A stretch of 64,000 nt of DNA from Bradysia coprophila (taxonomy: Eukaryota > Arthropoda > Insecta > Diptera > Sciaridae), in the NCBI RefSeq assembly GCF_014529535.1, contig NW_023503555.1, forward strand, positions 2,480,001 through 2,544,000, in the 5' to 3' direction. Made by a program: the position numbers and the translations under genes. This document shows, piece after piece, positions 46,836 through 61,420 of this stretch. Numbering within the stretch: the first letter of the stretch is position 1; every line of letters begins with the position of its first letter. The notes under the pieces were generated by a model. The model saw nothing but the letters and a program-made list of their open reading frames with translations, did not search any database and had not been told where the DNA came from.

Positions 46836-47058
46836 TAATAGTACATTACTATACCAGTGAAGTAATTTGATATCTCGTATCCAGATGAGTGAAAGTATCC
46901 GAGGGCTTCAGCCCGAGGTACTTTTACTCATCGTGATACGAGATATCAAATTATTTCACGTGTAAAGTATAACGTTTTACTTTACGAGCGAGGGAAAAGG
47001 TTTTCACTAGTGAGGGAATAGCCACTTTACCTCACTAGTAAAGTAAAATTCATTACAT
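46836..47058 (-). repeat. Palindromic repeat, copy 2 (carries the empty hAT target site)
   Basis: This is the reverse-oriented counterpart of 5230-5251 plus 6391-6596, about 90% alike by eye, including the long palindrome (gatatctcgtatcc..gatgagtg and its partner). At about 47,029-47,038 it has one uninterrupted copy of the sequence that is duplicated as CTAGTGAG around the hAT-like element at 5252-6390. Confidence 0.82.
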
Positions 47059-47520
47059 AACTCGTAATAAAAGTGACAAGTCTCGTTTTCGTGTGTTTAT
47101 TGACCTTGGCTTCGCCTCGGATCAACAACATTCACACGAAAACTCTACTTTTCATCTTTTTATCCCTAGTCATGTGAAATACTATTACATAATACGTGCG
47201 TGGGAAACCGTACTTTTCGTAACTCATGTACTTCTTTGGACGCCATAAGACTTTACGCATAAGAAATTCTCCTATTTACAAACATCATTTTTACGCAGTA
47301 TTTGTTTTCGATATGAGTTTACTAAACGAGGCGAAGCCGAGTGCTGTTGCAGAAACATAATAAAAACCCATTTACGTACTACTTTAACCACACCAACCTT
47401 ATATGAAAATGTTTTTTCCTAACTAGTGTTCAAATATACTTCGTCGCGTATTTTCGACAACGTTTACGAAAAATTGTTTTGTCATATCTGTTATTCCATT
47501 GTTTAACGTATCTCCAAGTG

Positions 47521-47631
47521 TTTGATAGAAAATCTTTCACTTCATTCGTTTTGACATACATTCTGCTATATAAAACAAGACTAGTCAAAGATCATCGCTT
47601 ATTTTTATCTTCGTTGCCGATAACATTCACT
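47521..47631 (+). repeat. R1 dispersed repeat
   Basis: This copy reads gaaaatctttcacttcattc, gttttgacatacattctgct, atataaaac and ttcgttgccgataac. Confidence 0.75.
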
Positions 47632-49395
47632 CCTACTACGACGACGTACTTAAATAATAATTATTAGTTCAGTTTGGAATAGGTATGATTAGTGCACTGA
47701 ATTAGGATAGAGTGATGACTCTCTTTGACTTTATTGGCCTGTTTTACAACCTATGGAGATTGGTACAAATCATGCAACCAGAATTATGTTTTAGGTTAAT
47801 GAGAAAAGTCGAATTCAAGCTGGATGTCAGGATATCGATATATTGTGTAAGCTGTACATTCACAGATGTCTGCGTTTTCAATGGCATGTCATTTCTAACA
47901 GTTCGATGATCACATTAGTAGCGGCAGATTTGGACAAATTGATGAATTTTTGAACCTAAGTGAAATGAAAATGTTGATAATTTTTGATTTTACGAAAACT
48001 TTTCTCACATTCATCTTTACCAGGTCGACCAGGTCACTATTGTCACAAGGTCTGTCGTCTTTTGACATTGATACCTACCTATTTCCTGGTGTTAAAATAT
48101 GTTTTTGCAAAATAAAATTCGAAATCCATTTACCAAGAACACATTACACGTCTCACTAGGACTACAATACTCAATGACGCTTTACAGGAATTTTCTAGTG
48201 CAACAGACAATACAACGTCGTTTTAATCGTTTCGTTGAATAATTATTTAAACTCTTAGTAATTGGTGTGATGGCGTTAGCTATAATCTGGAAAATCTTGT
48301 ATTGCTATTTGTATGCAATTTTATGTATGGACAAGAACCGTTGAATCGATTAATATCAGATGTGTATGAATATAACTCGTCGACATGAAAATTGTGGTAT
48401 TACTAATTTGAAGAGGCACTTCGAATATATTCCATACAAACTTGAATGGATTCGTATGTTATTCTGATTATAAACGTGTATGTAGAAAAAAATACAATCC
48501 ATCATTTCTGCCGCATATTGAAGTTGTTTCGAACGCTTTTTTTTATAAACAATGATCCACTTTGTAGCGATTAAAAACTATAGATTATTAATAATATGCG
48601 AAATGCTTAATTAAAAGTACGTTTTGTCATATACAGTTATTCTCTAAGTATTTAAACTACACACAATGGTGGTAAAATATTACCCCTATACTTCGGTATA
48701 TTCGCTGAATCACTTCACTATTGTACTTGTAATTAAAAATCGATAAAATTTCCGTTAGAATTTATTTACGACAAAAGCTATGAATTTTCTGCGAATTTTA
48801 TCAATTTCATTGGCGAAGTTTTATTCAGATTTTGTGTGACGATGAATGACACGAAACGCAGAAGCATTGGAGTACAAGCATTTCAGAACTAATATTGAAT
48901 CCATTCAATTCGTTCGTATAAAAAGTACTTCATTGGACTAAAGTGAAATGGTTTCCCACCAAACTGAATGTTGGGGTAACACTTTCGTTAAGTAAAGCAA
49001 ATTTAGTATGGCAAACCTCAGACAAATCGTACTAATCCGCTAAGCTTCAAATAAAGTGGACTCTTTTTTCGAAAACCGACCTTTGTCTGTAGCATATATT
49101 TTCCAGCTGCCTGTTGATTGTATGCCTTAACAGACTATGATCCAAAAAAGCTAAATTGGTGACCAATAATGTTTGACGTTGAAAATTCGAAAAGTCACGT
49201 CGCATCAGATGATGCACTTATAACGCTGATGGAAGCGTGTGATGCACCAAAACAGTTAAAAAAAATTGAGACTTAACGACTCATTTCAATTATTCTAAAT
49301 ATGATACTTCAAAATGATAAGAAGCTACGTCTAATTTAATTCGCAAAGTATGCTTTTGTAGACGAAAATAAATTGCAGACAAATCTTTCTTAAGT

Positions 49396-49430
49396 TTAAA
49401 ATCTACTACTTCATTTGTTGAGACGTTATT
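49396..49430 (+). repeat. R1 dispersed repeat, fragment
   Basis: Only the taaaatctactacttcattt doublet block and gttgagac are present. Confidence 0.5.
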
Positions 49431-50851
49431 GCTTCTGTCTTATGAAAAATCAATTGCAACTCTGTTTGAGATAAATTTAATTATTTGTGACGCACAGGCA
49501 TAAACTACCGTCTCAATTTTAGGGCATCTCTCTTTCACTGTAGCTAAACGAGACGTCAGTCATTTTTTTCCTTTCATAAGTACAGCGACCTATAGCTCAG
49601 TTACCTCCTAAATAAGGTTATTGTGAAGTTAGTCAGTTTTTTCGTTCTCGATGCTAAGTGTTTAAATTGGAAAAAGTTTCGCATGAACGAATTTGATGGT
49701 CGACTTTGTTACGTTTAATTTATGTGGTAAGTTGTAACTAAACATAATTAATTATATGATTTAGGGACAGCAATTATCATTCATAAACACTATTCTGATG
49801 ACTCTGCTTAAATTGAGTTATTTTTCCATACAACGCACAACGTCACACATAAACAAATCGTAAGTTAAAAAAAAAAACGTTTGTTGGATAAATACAACAG
49901 GACAGACCTTACCATACTCACACGAATGAATGGAAGAAAAAAAAAACTAATTTATTTTTGCGTTATAGTTGAGACGCAATTATCTGAACGAAACTCTATC
50001 TTAACAAAACAAATAATTTACATCACACAAAACATCACAACAGTCATTCGCTAACACATGAACCCATTAAAAGTTGGGTATCTCTATATCGAATAGTGTT
50101 TAGAAACTGTCTTAATTGTTTTTAAGTCACGTCTCGGTCATTATTGAAATCCATATCATATTTAAATTAATGTTTTCATTCAAACATTTTCGAATAGCAA
50201 GTGGAAAATGTTTTCGTTTTTAAAATGAAGTGCACTCATCTCTTGTTACATTTTCTTCGTAGCTCGTATATAGTCGATAAAATGTTGTGTTGTTAGAGAG
50301 AATCTTTATGAAATCATTCTTTCCGTACAGATATTAGATGCCTCATTGATGCTAGGAAATTGTAAATATGACCAGTAACAAATTAAGTTATTTATGTTGT
50401 TTTACGTTAATGGTTGCGGTTGTTGTTGTTTTTTTTTTGTTGCAGTGGTAAAATGGTTTAGTATTTTAAATGTTACAGGGCATCGTGAAATTGTGGAAAT
50501 GAATGAACTTTAGATCAACTAAATAGAAAGTAGTTGCGATAAGATGTCAGTCTCTGTGTTTTATTACAATATACATTTTAACGAAAACTTACAACAATAA
50601 GAATTAGCTTGCAATCATATTTTAAACCGCTATAAAAACGCTATATAATCTGCTGGTATCGACATCGCCAAATACAAAAAAAAACTGAGCCTCGTTCTAT
50701 AAAGCAAAATGTATGTTTAGACTAATAACGTAAAGATTTCACATAAAACACCAATTCATAATTTAAACAATCGAACTAACAGATTTTGCTGGTTGCACAT
50801 GCTTTCCATTTGTAATATGTTAACATTCTACAAATACCAATCATATCATAA

Positions 50852-50975
50852 AAATCATTAAATCTATTACTTGATTTGGGTAAAGTACGAGATCTATCAC
50901 TTAAATATTTGTGTGAACCCTAGCCAGAGTTATTCGCTTGTTCTTGCTGTCGTTATCGATAACAGATGACTAGGT
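50852..50975 (+). repeat. R1 dispersed repeat, near full-length
   Basis: This copy contains atcattaaatctattacttg, acgagatctatcactt and tcgttatcgataacagatga. Confidence 0.7.
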
Positions 50976-51263
50976 TACTATAAGGTTTTTATCTATTGCC
51001 TATCTCTTTATTTGAGGCAAATCTAGGTTCGTCACTTGAAGCAACATCAAGATTGTGCAATAGCACGAATGCTGCTATATTTGCAGTCAAATGCTTCACT
51101 TTTTCAATTTAGTTGTGTGATACTAAGAGCTAGTGTCGTTCGAGAAAATATAAAGGAAGATTATGTAACCTGATACGTTGCCTATTTCGACCGCACTACG
51201 TCGATATAGAATTACTCATAATGACTTGTCCTTAAAAACAAAAATATTAGAAACGGAAAGCGT

Positions 51264-51371
51264 GTGAAATCTACTACTTCACTTACTTGGAGTATTTTAA
51301 TACAAAACCTCCTTTGTCCAGTGGAGGTTAACCAGTCCTTTACTATTGTCATTGTTGTCGGTGATGAGCCG
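51264..51371 (+). repeat. R1 dispersed repeat
   Basis: This copy reads tgaaatctactacttcactt and ends at attgttgtcggtgatgagcc. Confidence 0.6.
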
Positions 51372-54030
51372 TTTTTAAAATTCTCCACCTTTTTATGGCC
51401 AATATTTAAATTATATTCTTGTTTTATGCACAGCATCCCAAAAAGAAGCAATTAGCTTTCAATAACCAAAAACAATAAATCCTCTTTTTCAATTAATCAA
51501 ATCGCAATCTTCCACGAATTTTTCAATTTTCACCCATCCGTTTACGTAAAAAAAACCGGTCTCGTTTCCGTTCCCTGTTCGAACTAAAAAAGAACTCTCG
51601 CTCTCTCCATCTCACACCCTTCCATTGTCACATCGCAATTTTATATTAAAAAACATTTTTCATCGACTCGACAATAAACTCATCCTTTATCGCTGTTAAT
51701 CTCGTCTTTAACAAAAGCGAAAAGCATCAACCCCATTGACTTTACATTAGATTACAATCTATCTGATCTTTCAAAAATATATTATGCGAAAAATTTTCCT
51801 CTTCTGGGAAGTGTGTTGCTGACATTTGACAACACTTTCTGGCAAGTGTTACACAAAATACCAGGAAACAACATGTCGTTTAACATTATGACTTTGTGTG
51901 TCTGATGTTATTAGTTATGTTGGAATACATGAGTTCGTATTTTTCGGGAAAATGTACGTACGATGATGATGTGATTCGTACATCCACATTCAAAGAGCAT
52001 GATGGAAATCTTTTCCCGAAAATGGATAGAAACATCTCTAAAATTGAAAATTAATATTTTAACATGCGACGGTGTGTGGAAGGTGCCAGACAAGAATTTG
52101 TGTATTACAACTGTAGAGAGGGTGTCTGCCGATATCTCCACTAAAAAGTGTATTTAATAAAACAAGGGGTTGAACACATTTCACATAGTTATGTGTTCAG
52201 AAGTCAAGAGAATTTCATGTGAAGTCTGCTTTTGATTGTGGATGACACACAATCTCTCACTTGTGTGCAAAATGTTTCGTACCAATTTTTTTGGTGTTGT
52301 TGTATACGTGTAAGGAAGAATTGACCACCTGTAGCGAAAATTAATTAGCTCTGGCTTGAGAAATTTCCATGTTACATTTAAGGTTGACGGCGGTTTTCAC
52401 AAACGAATGAATGAATTTTCATTTTCATCCGTTCGCTCTGGTATCTACCAGCACTTTTTTTTTACATATTACAGGTATATGTAGGTTAGTAGATCGTTTC
52501 CGAAATATGTGTTTTTATCGTTTATCGTTCACTAGGACAAAAAATGGCAATTTTCCATTGAAGAAACCGCAGAAATGAAAATGTGTTTATCACTTCGAAT
52601 TTTATGAACAATAAACCATGTACCGTTGACACTGTTGTTACGACGAACAACGTTTATTCATAGGGAAACCTCTCAGTTTCCGTCGTTTGAATATAACAAC
52701 ATTGTTCATCACTAATTGAATTTTCCTTTAGCAGGTTTTCTCGTCAGACTGGCGAGGTATATTCACCGTCTTTTTACAACAAAAGCCATTTTCTATTAGA
52801 CGAGAATGTGATTACATTTTACATTTTATTTGTCATAATTTCTGTATTTTATAAGTGGTTGGTACTACGAACAGACTTACTTTATGTTCGGTATTGTTAG
52901 AAACTGTGGAGATGTTGAATAGGCGAGGGTGTAATTCTAATGATAACAGTCGCATTGTTACACGAAATATTTCCTTACAATTTGTCGTTTGTGGTGATTT
53001 GAACATTTTATCAATTTTTCTGGCGCTTTTGATGTAACATAATTTCCATACTGTCGCCCGTTTCATAGCAAATCTTCGTTTCGGTCACCAACTGGTCATT
53101 TGATAATCGAATTGCTGTCAAGAGCATTGTACCGATTTTCAACTTCAAAGTAACTTTTTTTTTTTCAATTCAATAAATTGAATTCATTTTTCGAATCTCA
53201 GTTTTCCTTTAACGTGGTTTCGACATACGAGGTGCGACACATAAATATCACAGCTAATGTGCAACATTATATCAAAGGAATATACGGCATTTTGATATGT
53301 CCATTCATTGTCATAATTTGAAAGTGTCACAGTGGGTGTATTGTTGAGTGAAATTGAATTTTCCTTTGAATTTTTTTTTGGATTATCAATATTTTTAAGT
53401 CAAAATTGGCGCCTAGCACCCAATTGGTGTTTTTCGGGAAATTAGGTTTATAATTTTTTAGTAGCATTCGTTGTTATTATGCGTCCATGTCATAGAGGGT
53501 TTGTGGAATTGGCCAGATGCGTTTCATAAATTTAATGCATTCTAAATTTACAACAATTTGTCTTAAACGTCGTTGTAAGAAGCATATGATGATATGAGTT
53601 TGACATCTCATTATTTTGAGGAAATTTTTTCTTGAATTTACGCGCTATTTCTTGCAAAATTTATTTTTGAAAATCTTTGAAATTACTTTTCAAGAATTTA
53701 AATCTTGCTTGAAATTTTAAAATTTAAGAATTTCCGAGAGAATTTCTCAATCGTGATATTCTTAAAAATTCTCGAAAAATAAATCCTGAAAATAGTCCAT
53801 GACAGTCTGATAAAAATAATGGCATATCAGGCACAATATGACATTTCTCTGAGTCTTTTCATTGGTCAAATGCCAGTTTATCAAGTGATTGTGGTTACGA
53901 ATTCACTCTCAAATCTGATCAAACAACACGATGCTTACTGGGCGTCAAACTCGTTTTAAAGTAACACTGGCAACTTGCACTGTTAGTATGCAAAGCGAAT
54001 TCTAATAACCTCTGTAGCTATTTTAAATTC

Positions 54031-54180
54031 ATCCGTTATCGACAACGGTGACAAAACTGTTCGATGAACTCACGCTAGTATCCTTTTATATTGCAAAATC
54101 ATTGTTAAGACTAATGATGTAGAAGATTTTGTAGTGAGCGCTACAAATTAGTTTAAACATGCGAAGTAGTAGATCTAGTA
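54031..54180 (-). repeat. R1 dispersed repeat (reverse), near full-length
   Basis: Order: atccgttatcgacaacggtg, ttatattgcaaa, taatgatgtagaagattttg, gcgaagtagtagatc. Confidence 0.7.
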
Positions 54181-55480
54181 GATGGTAATGACGTAAATTT
54201 CATAGAATTTTACTTCAATATATTGATTAAAGGATTATAATTTTTAAATTTACAAACTTAGTATGTCGTCATTACTACTATGGGACTAACTATTTCTCAA
54301 CTTTGTGAGTGTAAAAGCTTTCAAGTATACTTGCTGTATAACATGAAAAAAAAAAGTTTTTTTTTGTTTTAAATTAAAACTGATGTTCACTCCCTGAAGC
54401 CGTTATTATAATTATTTTTGTTATATTCCTATAACCGTTCCATACATTCAATTTACTTGAATATAAAGTATATGCACAAGGAGGTATATATATTCATTCT
54501 AAAGAATCCGTTCTCGAGAGTTCATCTCATAAAATATTGCCTGCATTGTACGAAATATTCTTCAATTTTTCCATTGAATTTTAAAATTCTTTTGTTCATT
54601 CGTAAAAATTGTTGACTGTTAGACTCGGTAAGAAGACTATTTTTCGTATTGAATACAATATTTTCGCTGAGTGTACCCAGTCGTAACCTCTAATAAATAT
54701 GCATAATATAGTCTGTGACTTCAAAATTGACGTTAAGTAAGAATAATAAAAAAAATTGTAATCTTTGTATTATCCTCAATTCGATTTCTCCATTCAATAG
54801 GATGAATGAATCGATTTTATGATCATGTAGAGATTTTACATAATATATTTTTGTACATGAAAGTATATAATTAAAGGAACTTCTTTCTTGTTCGTGTGCA
54901 TAGTAATAGGGAATCTTATTTTCAATGCAAATCTGTGCGCGCACCTTTTTTTTCGTATAATGTTTAATAATCGAAATGGAGCGCAATGAATTTGTTATTT
55001 TGAAAGGAAAACACACGAAGTTATTGGTTTCTCCAGTTGTATTCCATGTACAGTTCTTTCAATGAACCTCTTTGATTTGCATACTTCGAACAAATAGTTA
55101 AGCATTACCAGAAGCTATGTCTGGTATATTCATGAGTTTCGATTTCAATGTGTTCTTTAAATTGCCTTTTGTTGGCAGGGATTGGCTTACATCAGAAAGG
55201 ATTAGAAGCTATTATCAAAAATGATTTCGTGTGATAAAAATGTATGCCGACTACACACAATCTCAAACGTTCAGTACACATTCTACCAATAACTGTCGCT
55301 AAATTACAACTATTGAAGTCAAAATGGTGTACGGTCAAGGGCCACTACTTTCTATGCCTCAACGTAACAACTGGGAACAACTCCGCGAACCGTCAGATTT
55401 TAAATTATATATCGTTACCACGTCTTATGGCACCTTTCGTACATGTTGTCATTCATATTGATATAAAATAAAAGTTCATT

Positions 55481-56010
55481 CTTGCTTGAGTCATTGTACG
55501 GACAAGAACAAGAAGTTTCAACCAAACAACCAAATAACTGGACATCTGTTATCGACAACGACGAAATAAATGAGTGATCTTACCTGACTGTAGGCCTCTT
55601 ATATAACAACAAAATCCATGTTCATACTAATGAAGTACAAGATTATGCATCAAACAAACACTTGCAAACAGTAAACAAAAGAAATGACAGATTATAATGA
55701 CGATATGCTTACCGTTTGTATCGTAGATGTAGACTGTTTGTCTTCAAAAGTTTATTCTTGCTTGAGTCAACATGTGCTCAAAACGAACTTCAAAAAAACC
55801 ACATAATAGGCAAGACATCTACGATGATATCTGTTATCGACAACGACGATATAAATGAGCAATTATTCTCAGCTGTGGCTTCTTATATAGCAGAATGTAT
55901 GTTAAAACTATTAAAGTACAAGATTATGCATAAAACAAACAGGAAGATAAAAGTAAACAAGAAGTGACACATGTAATGATTGTATGTCGATACACTTACC
56001 GTTTGTAAAA
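55481..56010 (-). repeat. Local tandem duplication of an R1-containing block (period 276 bp)
   Basis: The marker cttgcttgagtca occurs at 55,481 and again at 55,757. Each is followed by an R1 copy in reverse (55,541-55,720 and 55,825-56,006) that ends in the same ttaccgtttgta block. The two R1 copies share bases not seen in others (acaagattatgcat), as expected for a duplication after insertion. Confidence 0.8.
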
Positions 56011-59000
56011 TGTTAAATTATTTTGGTATAGGTGATAATTTCACTCATTTGAAAATTCCATGGGGATCGCAGACTCCTTCTTTGGTACCCCGTTTTATTA
56101 CACTCATATGAACCATTCCGTTCAATATCCAGCTGAAGTCAATAAATCTAAGTATTTCTTCATGTTCGTTCATTCTATACCGAAAGTTCGAAATGAAGAA
56201 CTCTATTTTATACAAACACATTCAATCTTATCAATTTGCAGACTTTCTGTTGTCCGCATTTTATGAAAATCCATTCAAACGAAGCGAACGGATGTACTTG
56301 ATTTTCCACTTTATTTATAGAAAATGTATTGAATGTAAAAAATGGGATAAAAGCGCAACGGCTCAATCGATAACATTCTCCCAACGATGGATTCTACAGT
56401 ACATTAAGCTGAATATAGCTCTGTGTATAATGTACATTACAGTTACATGTATAAACGAAAAAGCACACGAACCGAAATTGTATGTTATATACTACGCTGG
56501 AAGAGAAAAAAAAAATGTTTCCACCATCCAATACTTTAGCGATTATATGGCGGCTATACGAGTGTACGTGATTGGGATTTCCAATTGATATCGGATTTAC
56601 TGCATTTGATAAGAGAATAGTTGGAAAATTTTAAATTGAAACGATTCTTCGACACTAAAAATAAATAAAAATACGGACGTTTTTCAATAGATCGAAGCCA
56701 TTTCGAACTTTTGTGTTGTCCGAGAATGAGAAATGGTAACGTTCGACATAACAATGGAAATTTGAATCAGATATGGTTTTGATGTCTTATACATATAGGT
56801 GGATGATGGGTTTCTTTGTTTGTTATTGGGTGTTTGGCTAGATGCTGAATTGAATTTAAATTGCAATCACAGAAAGAGTTAGCATTGTTGAGTTTTACGG
56901 AAAGAGAACAGTAGTTGGAATGGTTTGCTTCAATAACGGCCTCGTCAATAACGAATTCAATAGAATTCCAGAATGTTTGAATAGGCTTGATGACATACTC
57001 TTACACGACGAAGTGTTCTTTGTGACTATTGTACTAGATCATACTGTATTTTCAACCTCTTCACTTTGTTAGAACCGATGGATATCTATCTATGGAATAC
57101 TAGCCTGAGAAGACATTTTTAAGTCACTAATTGAGGGTGATAAAACTACCGGTGACTATTTTTGGGACAATATTTTCCAATATTTCTCTTAATTTTGCCA
57201 TATTTTCCAAAAGAAAATGCGGGAAAATTTGGGAAAAATGGGTCAGTTTAGGAAAATGACTTCCTAAAAATGGACCATGCAATACACACTGGTATTTTCT
57301 CTAAACTCTTGCCTGGAGTTTACTTCGCATGTACTTGGCTCTTAAGACTTAGAGTTATAGAAATTTCTTCTTCGGCATTTATCACTACTTCCACTGGATT
57401 CTCTATAACAGAATTCACCTTAGCCGTTGCCCTTATTTATTTATTCGTCGTTACCCTTTCTTGAGTCATAGAGAATATTTTCAGTCTCCACATTTCCAGC
57501 AGATTAAAATTTTTGCCAGGTACCACCTGTATTATAAGTTCCTAAACCGACTAATATGGTGAATTCTACTATCATCCCCCATCTCGACATAAAATGGTTT
57601 CGGCTGACTGGCTAGATATTGTGGTCACTTTAGATATTTGTTTTTTAAAACATTTACCCTATGGGGCAAAGTCGTGGTCTATCTTTCGAAAGGTCTTTGT
57701 AAATACCATTCTACTCATATGTGGCAATACGAATTTACTCGTTTGGCAAACGACGTTTGCGCACCCGGATTCCCGCAGATTAATGAGCTCATATTGACCT
57801 AATCCTTTCTCGCTGTCAAGTCAACTTTCACTGTAAAGGTGTAACACAACAAAACATGTTACTCATGCGACGTGAGTCATGCCATCAGCTAAATACCGAA
57901 TGTTCATGTCTTGTTTCTGGTCGTCTTCCTTTTTAATATTAGATTTCATGATAATCACATAACGACAGCGACGATTTAACCGAAGGGGGAATCCAAGGTA
58001 TCATATAAGTATAGCGTCTTATAGCCTCAAAGACATGTGCATATGGCCCACCAAACACATTTCCATCAAATCCGCAAATGCATATGAATTATTGCATTAT
58101 GAGCGTGTATGATGATGACGATAGAAACGATGATTGTGTTAACAAAACACACTCCGATTGTTAATGTCTTATTAAGTACAGAACTTGAACATATCTCTGC
58201 ATTTCTATATCGAACAAAAAAAGAACGAAATGACATGGCGCACGCCAGTTAGCTTCCGGTGAGTAGTTTGCTATTCAAACAATTGTTAAGAAATTCCAAT
58301 AGACTTCCGTTCACCTTTTCGCAAGGGCTGTGTGTTAATACGCCCAGCAATATATTAAAAGTACACATTTAACGAATGTACAACACATCGAACTTTTATA
58401 CATTTTTATATGTCAGTTTTTAAGATGCAGCGGTATGATATTAGATTACGGTACTTCGCTATTATTCCCATTCTTTTTACCTTAATATAAAACGTGTAAT
58501 TGCAATGCTGAAGACAATCTTTCTTTAAGGTCAGGAATCGAAAATCAGATTGTTCAATGCAGAAAACGTTCGTGAATTCAATGAGAATCAGCTGCATGTT
58601 TTATGTACATGTATAAATGATGGTTGAAGATATGTTTATTTTTCATAACCGTGTGTGTATAATATGTGGAGTGGATATATTAGGGAGCGTCGAATCTCGC
58701 ATTGAATACACATTTTGAAGAAACAATTCAATAGGTCATATAGTCAATCACTACGGAGAAGTACATTATGCGAGCGAAGTTCATTATATTACAGAATACA
58801 ATTGAAAGTTCGTTATAAATTTGTTTGACTTTTCTCTCGAGTCCGGAATATATCCATGTGAATTCACGTCTGCAATTCGTCCTTGAAATGAGTCTCTATT
58901 ATTTGTGTCATAACATCAGGAAGAACATTTCGATTCAAAAGAAATCGTTTAAAAATTTTTTAATTCCATCACTGGCTGGTACAATGTGAAAGAAAATGCC

Positions 59001-59768
59001 ATTGGAGTCCAACTGAGTTAATAACAGTCATTAGATGTTAGAAAATATTGAAAATTGTCCCTACAGGGCCTGACATCATTTTGCTTTTGTATTACTTTTG
59101 ATATTGAATTGAATTTTAATGTGATATACTCCACGTCAAGGTGGGAAATATTTACCGTGTATCTCATACGGAAAGTGAAGAGTGTGATTTTTGGCTTGGT
59201 ATTAACAGTTCATATCAATTTGTAATGTCTTACAATGAAAACATTTTCCGTTTCTAAGAGTTGCATTTGAAAGAACATGGAAGAACAAAAGCAAATCATG
59301 GAATGTTTTTGGTCGGGTTCGTTGTTTGAGCACGACAACCTTGACAACATCTCAATCTAAGAATGAACAAGGCTGAATTGATTCACGAGGGTGCGATGTC
59401 TAACAAATTACTAGACTCATTCGATAATTATTGTTACGGGAAATTATACTCTCTCATTGTGTATCTTATTCGGTGCAAATATAGCATAAAATCGTGAGGA
59501 CTGAATTGGGGTTTATGATGAATTCTATGGATTCACTAAGAGGGTGCACCAACTGCACTTTTAGAAGAAAGAAAGCAGAAATTTCCACGTTAAACTTATG
59601 AAGCAACTAAACTCTTGGTTTTATATGAAATTTTGATAGATAGAAAGAAACCAGAAGTAAGTTTAGGTCCAGGCTTCTTCATTCGTCATCGTCTCTTTCC
59701 TCAATCTAATAACTTGCACATCTTCTCTCCTTATCCGTTTCCTTTAACATTTTAGAACCGGCAGACGC
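56011..59768. other. Non-coding stretch
   Basis: The plus-strand open frame 56,193-56,588 (131 codons) is one of the longest here but has no signal peptide, domain or splice support. An inverted-repeat element lies at about 57,150-57,275. Nothing else is supported. Confidence 0.45.
57150..57275. repeat. Inverted-repeat element, family ACTATTTTTGG, copy B
   Basis: The left end gactatttttgggacaata and the right end aaaatgacttcctaaaaatg are approximate inverses, with attttccaa and gggaaaattt blocks inside. It is related to 39,890-40,035. Confidence 0.5.
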
Positions 59769-59945
59769 ATCGCGATAAAATCATTAAATCTGCTACTTCT
59801 TTTGTTAATGCTACCACCTAACGTTAGATACAAAAATCTTTTACTTCATTTGTTTTAACATTCATTTTGCTATATAAAGCCACATTTTGCGGAGGTTTTC
59901 GCTCATTTTTATCACTACTATCGACAACAGATGATTAGCCGTTTC
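59769..59945 (+). repeat. R1 dispersed repeat, best-preserved copy
   Basis: This copy has all parts in order: atcgcgataaaatcatt, aaatctgctacttctttt, gatacaaaaatcttttactt, catttgttttaacattcatt, tgctatataaagcc, gctcatttttatc and ctatcgacaacagatgatta. Confidence 0.8.
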
Positions 59946-61420
59946 TGCTCAATTTTTGTGAAAAACCAATTAGAGCCGAGCAATCTTCTTTATAGGATGA
60001 CACTAACTCACGATCCACTGATCCGTTCCTAAAAAAAATCCCTGGATTGGTATAGTCAATACCTACTTATACAACACTCTAGGCAAGCGATCACCTCTGT
60101 TCGAATTAAAGAAGTACAAGATTTTCGACAAAGCGTCAGAAAATACTTTAAAAAAAGATCATGTAGATGAGTGGCCCACTTCTAAAATTTAATTATCTTA
60201 AATTTATCAGCGACTAGCCTCGCAGAAATACATTAGCTAAGCTAATCAGACATTCCACAAAAAAGATTTTATATTAAAAAAAAAACAAATTCAACCTCCC
60301 TCCATCCATGAACGAATCTATATGGCCGAAACAGATTCACCCCCATAGATGATTAATTATGCAAAATTTCAATTTTCCCAACAAACATTATTGTTGATCA
60401 TAATTTTGACACAAGACCATATTGTCTGGTGGTTTTTCACGATGAATAGATCAAACAATCCGCCCAACTGACATTATAACCCCAAACCAAAAGTTGTGTA
60501 AACATTTCCTCGAAACTTATGTTCGTAACATTCATGTATACATGTTGTATGTTGTATACATACAGCGTTCAGTCTCAAATCTCAATTTCTGTGGCAATAG
60601 TCATTTTGATTGTTCATTTTATCCGTTCAACAACCTCCAGGCACCCAAAATTCATTAATGTGGCACGGTGCTGTTGCCAGCGATGGATGGTTTAAACAAA
60701 GTTATCCGTAGTAGTTCATATTATACACAGGCAGGATACGGAGAGAGGTGTGTGTATATAATGTACAACTAATACACATCACTATAATCACATTATGACT
60801 TGCTGAACATCGAAATGCTAAAGGTTATGAAGTGGGATAATGAGATGATGTAACTTGGTTTTAAGTTTGTAAAGTTACTCAACAAATAATCACATCATTG
60901 TTTACGCTACAATCTGTTTTTAATTTAAATGTTTTCTTTTTCGTAATTATATTGTGTCGTTAGCAAGATAGTCAGCCCGACAGAATTTATTTATTTTTAT
61001 ACGAGAAACTGCAATAATTTCCAAATGTTCCCAGAAGCATTGAATTTAAACAAATATGCTACCACATACGCGGTTGAAATTGCATGCATTTTTTATGAAC
61101 CGCATCCCTTTCTACGCGCGCAGGGTAGAAATATTAATATTATGTGGCACGATAAAAGTATAACATTTTAATTAGATGCTAACTATTTCAACAAACATTG
61201 TTGGATATTATCATCAAATATTTGTTCAATTATAATTGAGTGAACGTATTATAATGTAGTCGATTGGTTGGAGAATATGCTGGTGCATGAATGGAAATGA
61301 GGAAAATTGGAATTTCGTTAATAATTCAGGAAAAATTGAGAACGAGGTCGTTTGATTCCTGTGATCTTTGATGTTTCGTCCTGTGATGGTATTATATCAA
61401 TTATTGGTGGCTTAATTTCA
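59946..61420. other. Non-coding stretch
   Basis: A fragment of R1 lies at about 60,103-60,140 (reverse). No gene or other repeat was recognised. Confidence 0.5.

Larger units (their letters stand above)
47059..55470. other. Non-coding stretch with R1 repeats
   Basis: R1 copies lie at 47,521-47,631, 49,396-49,430, 50,852-50,975, 51,264-51,371 and 54,031-54,180. A gaatttc/gaaattc-rich simple stretch lies at 53,620-53,790. No protein-like frame, tRNA or rRNA was recognised. Confidence 0.5.

Noticed and set aside
56193..56588. 131-codon plus-strand open frame
   Set aside because: It has no recognised domain or signal peptide, and the flanks are repeats and A/T tracts; a frame this long can occur by chance in 64 kb.
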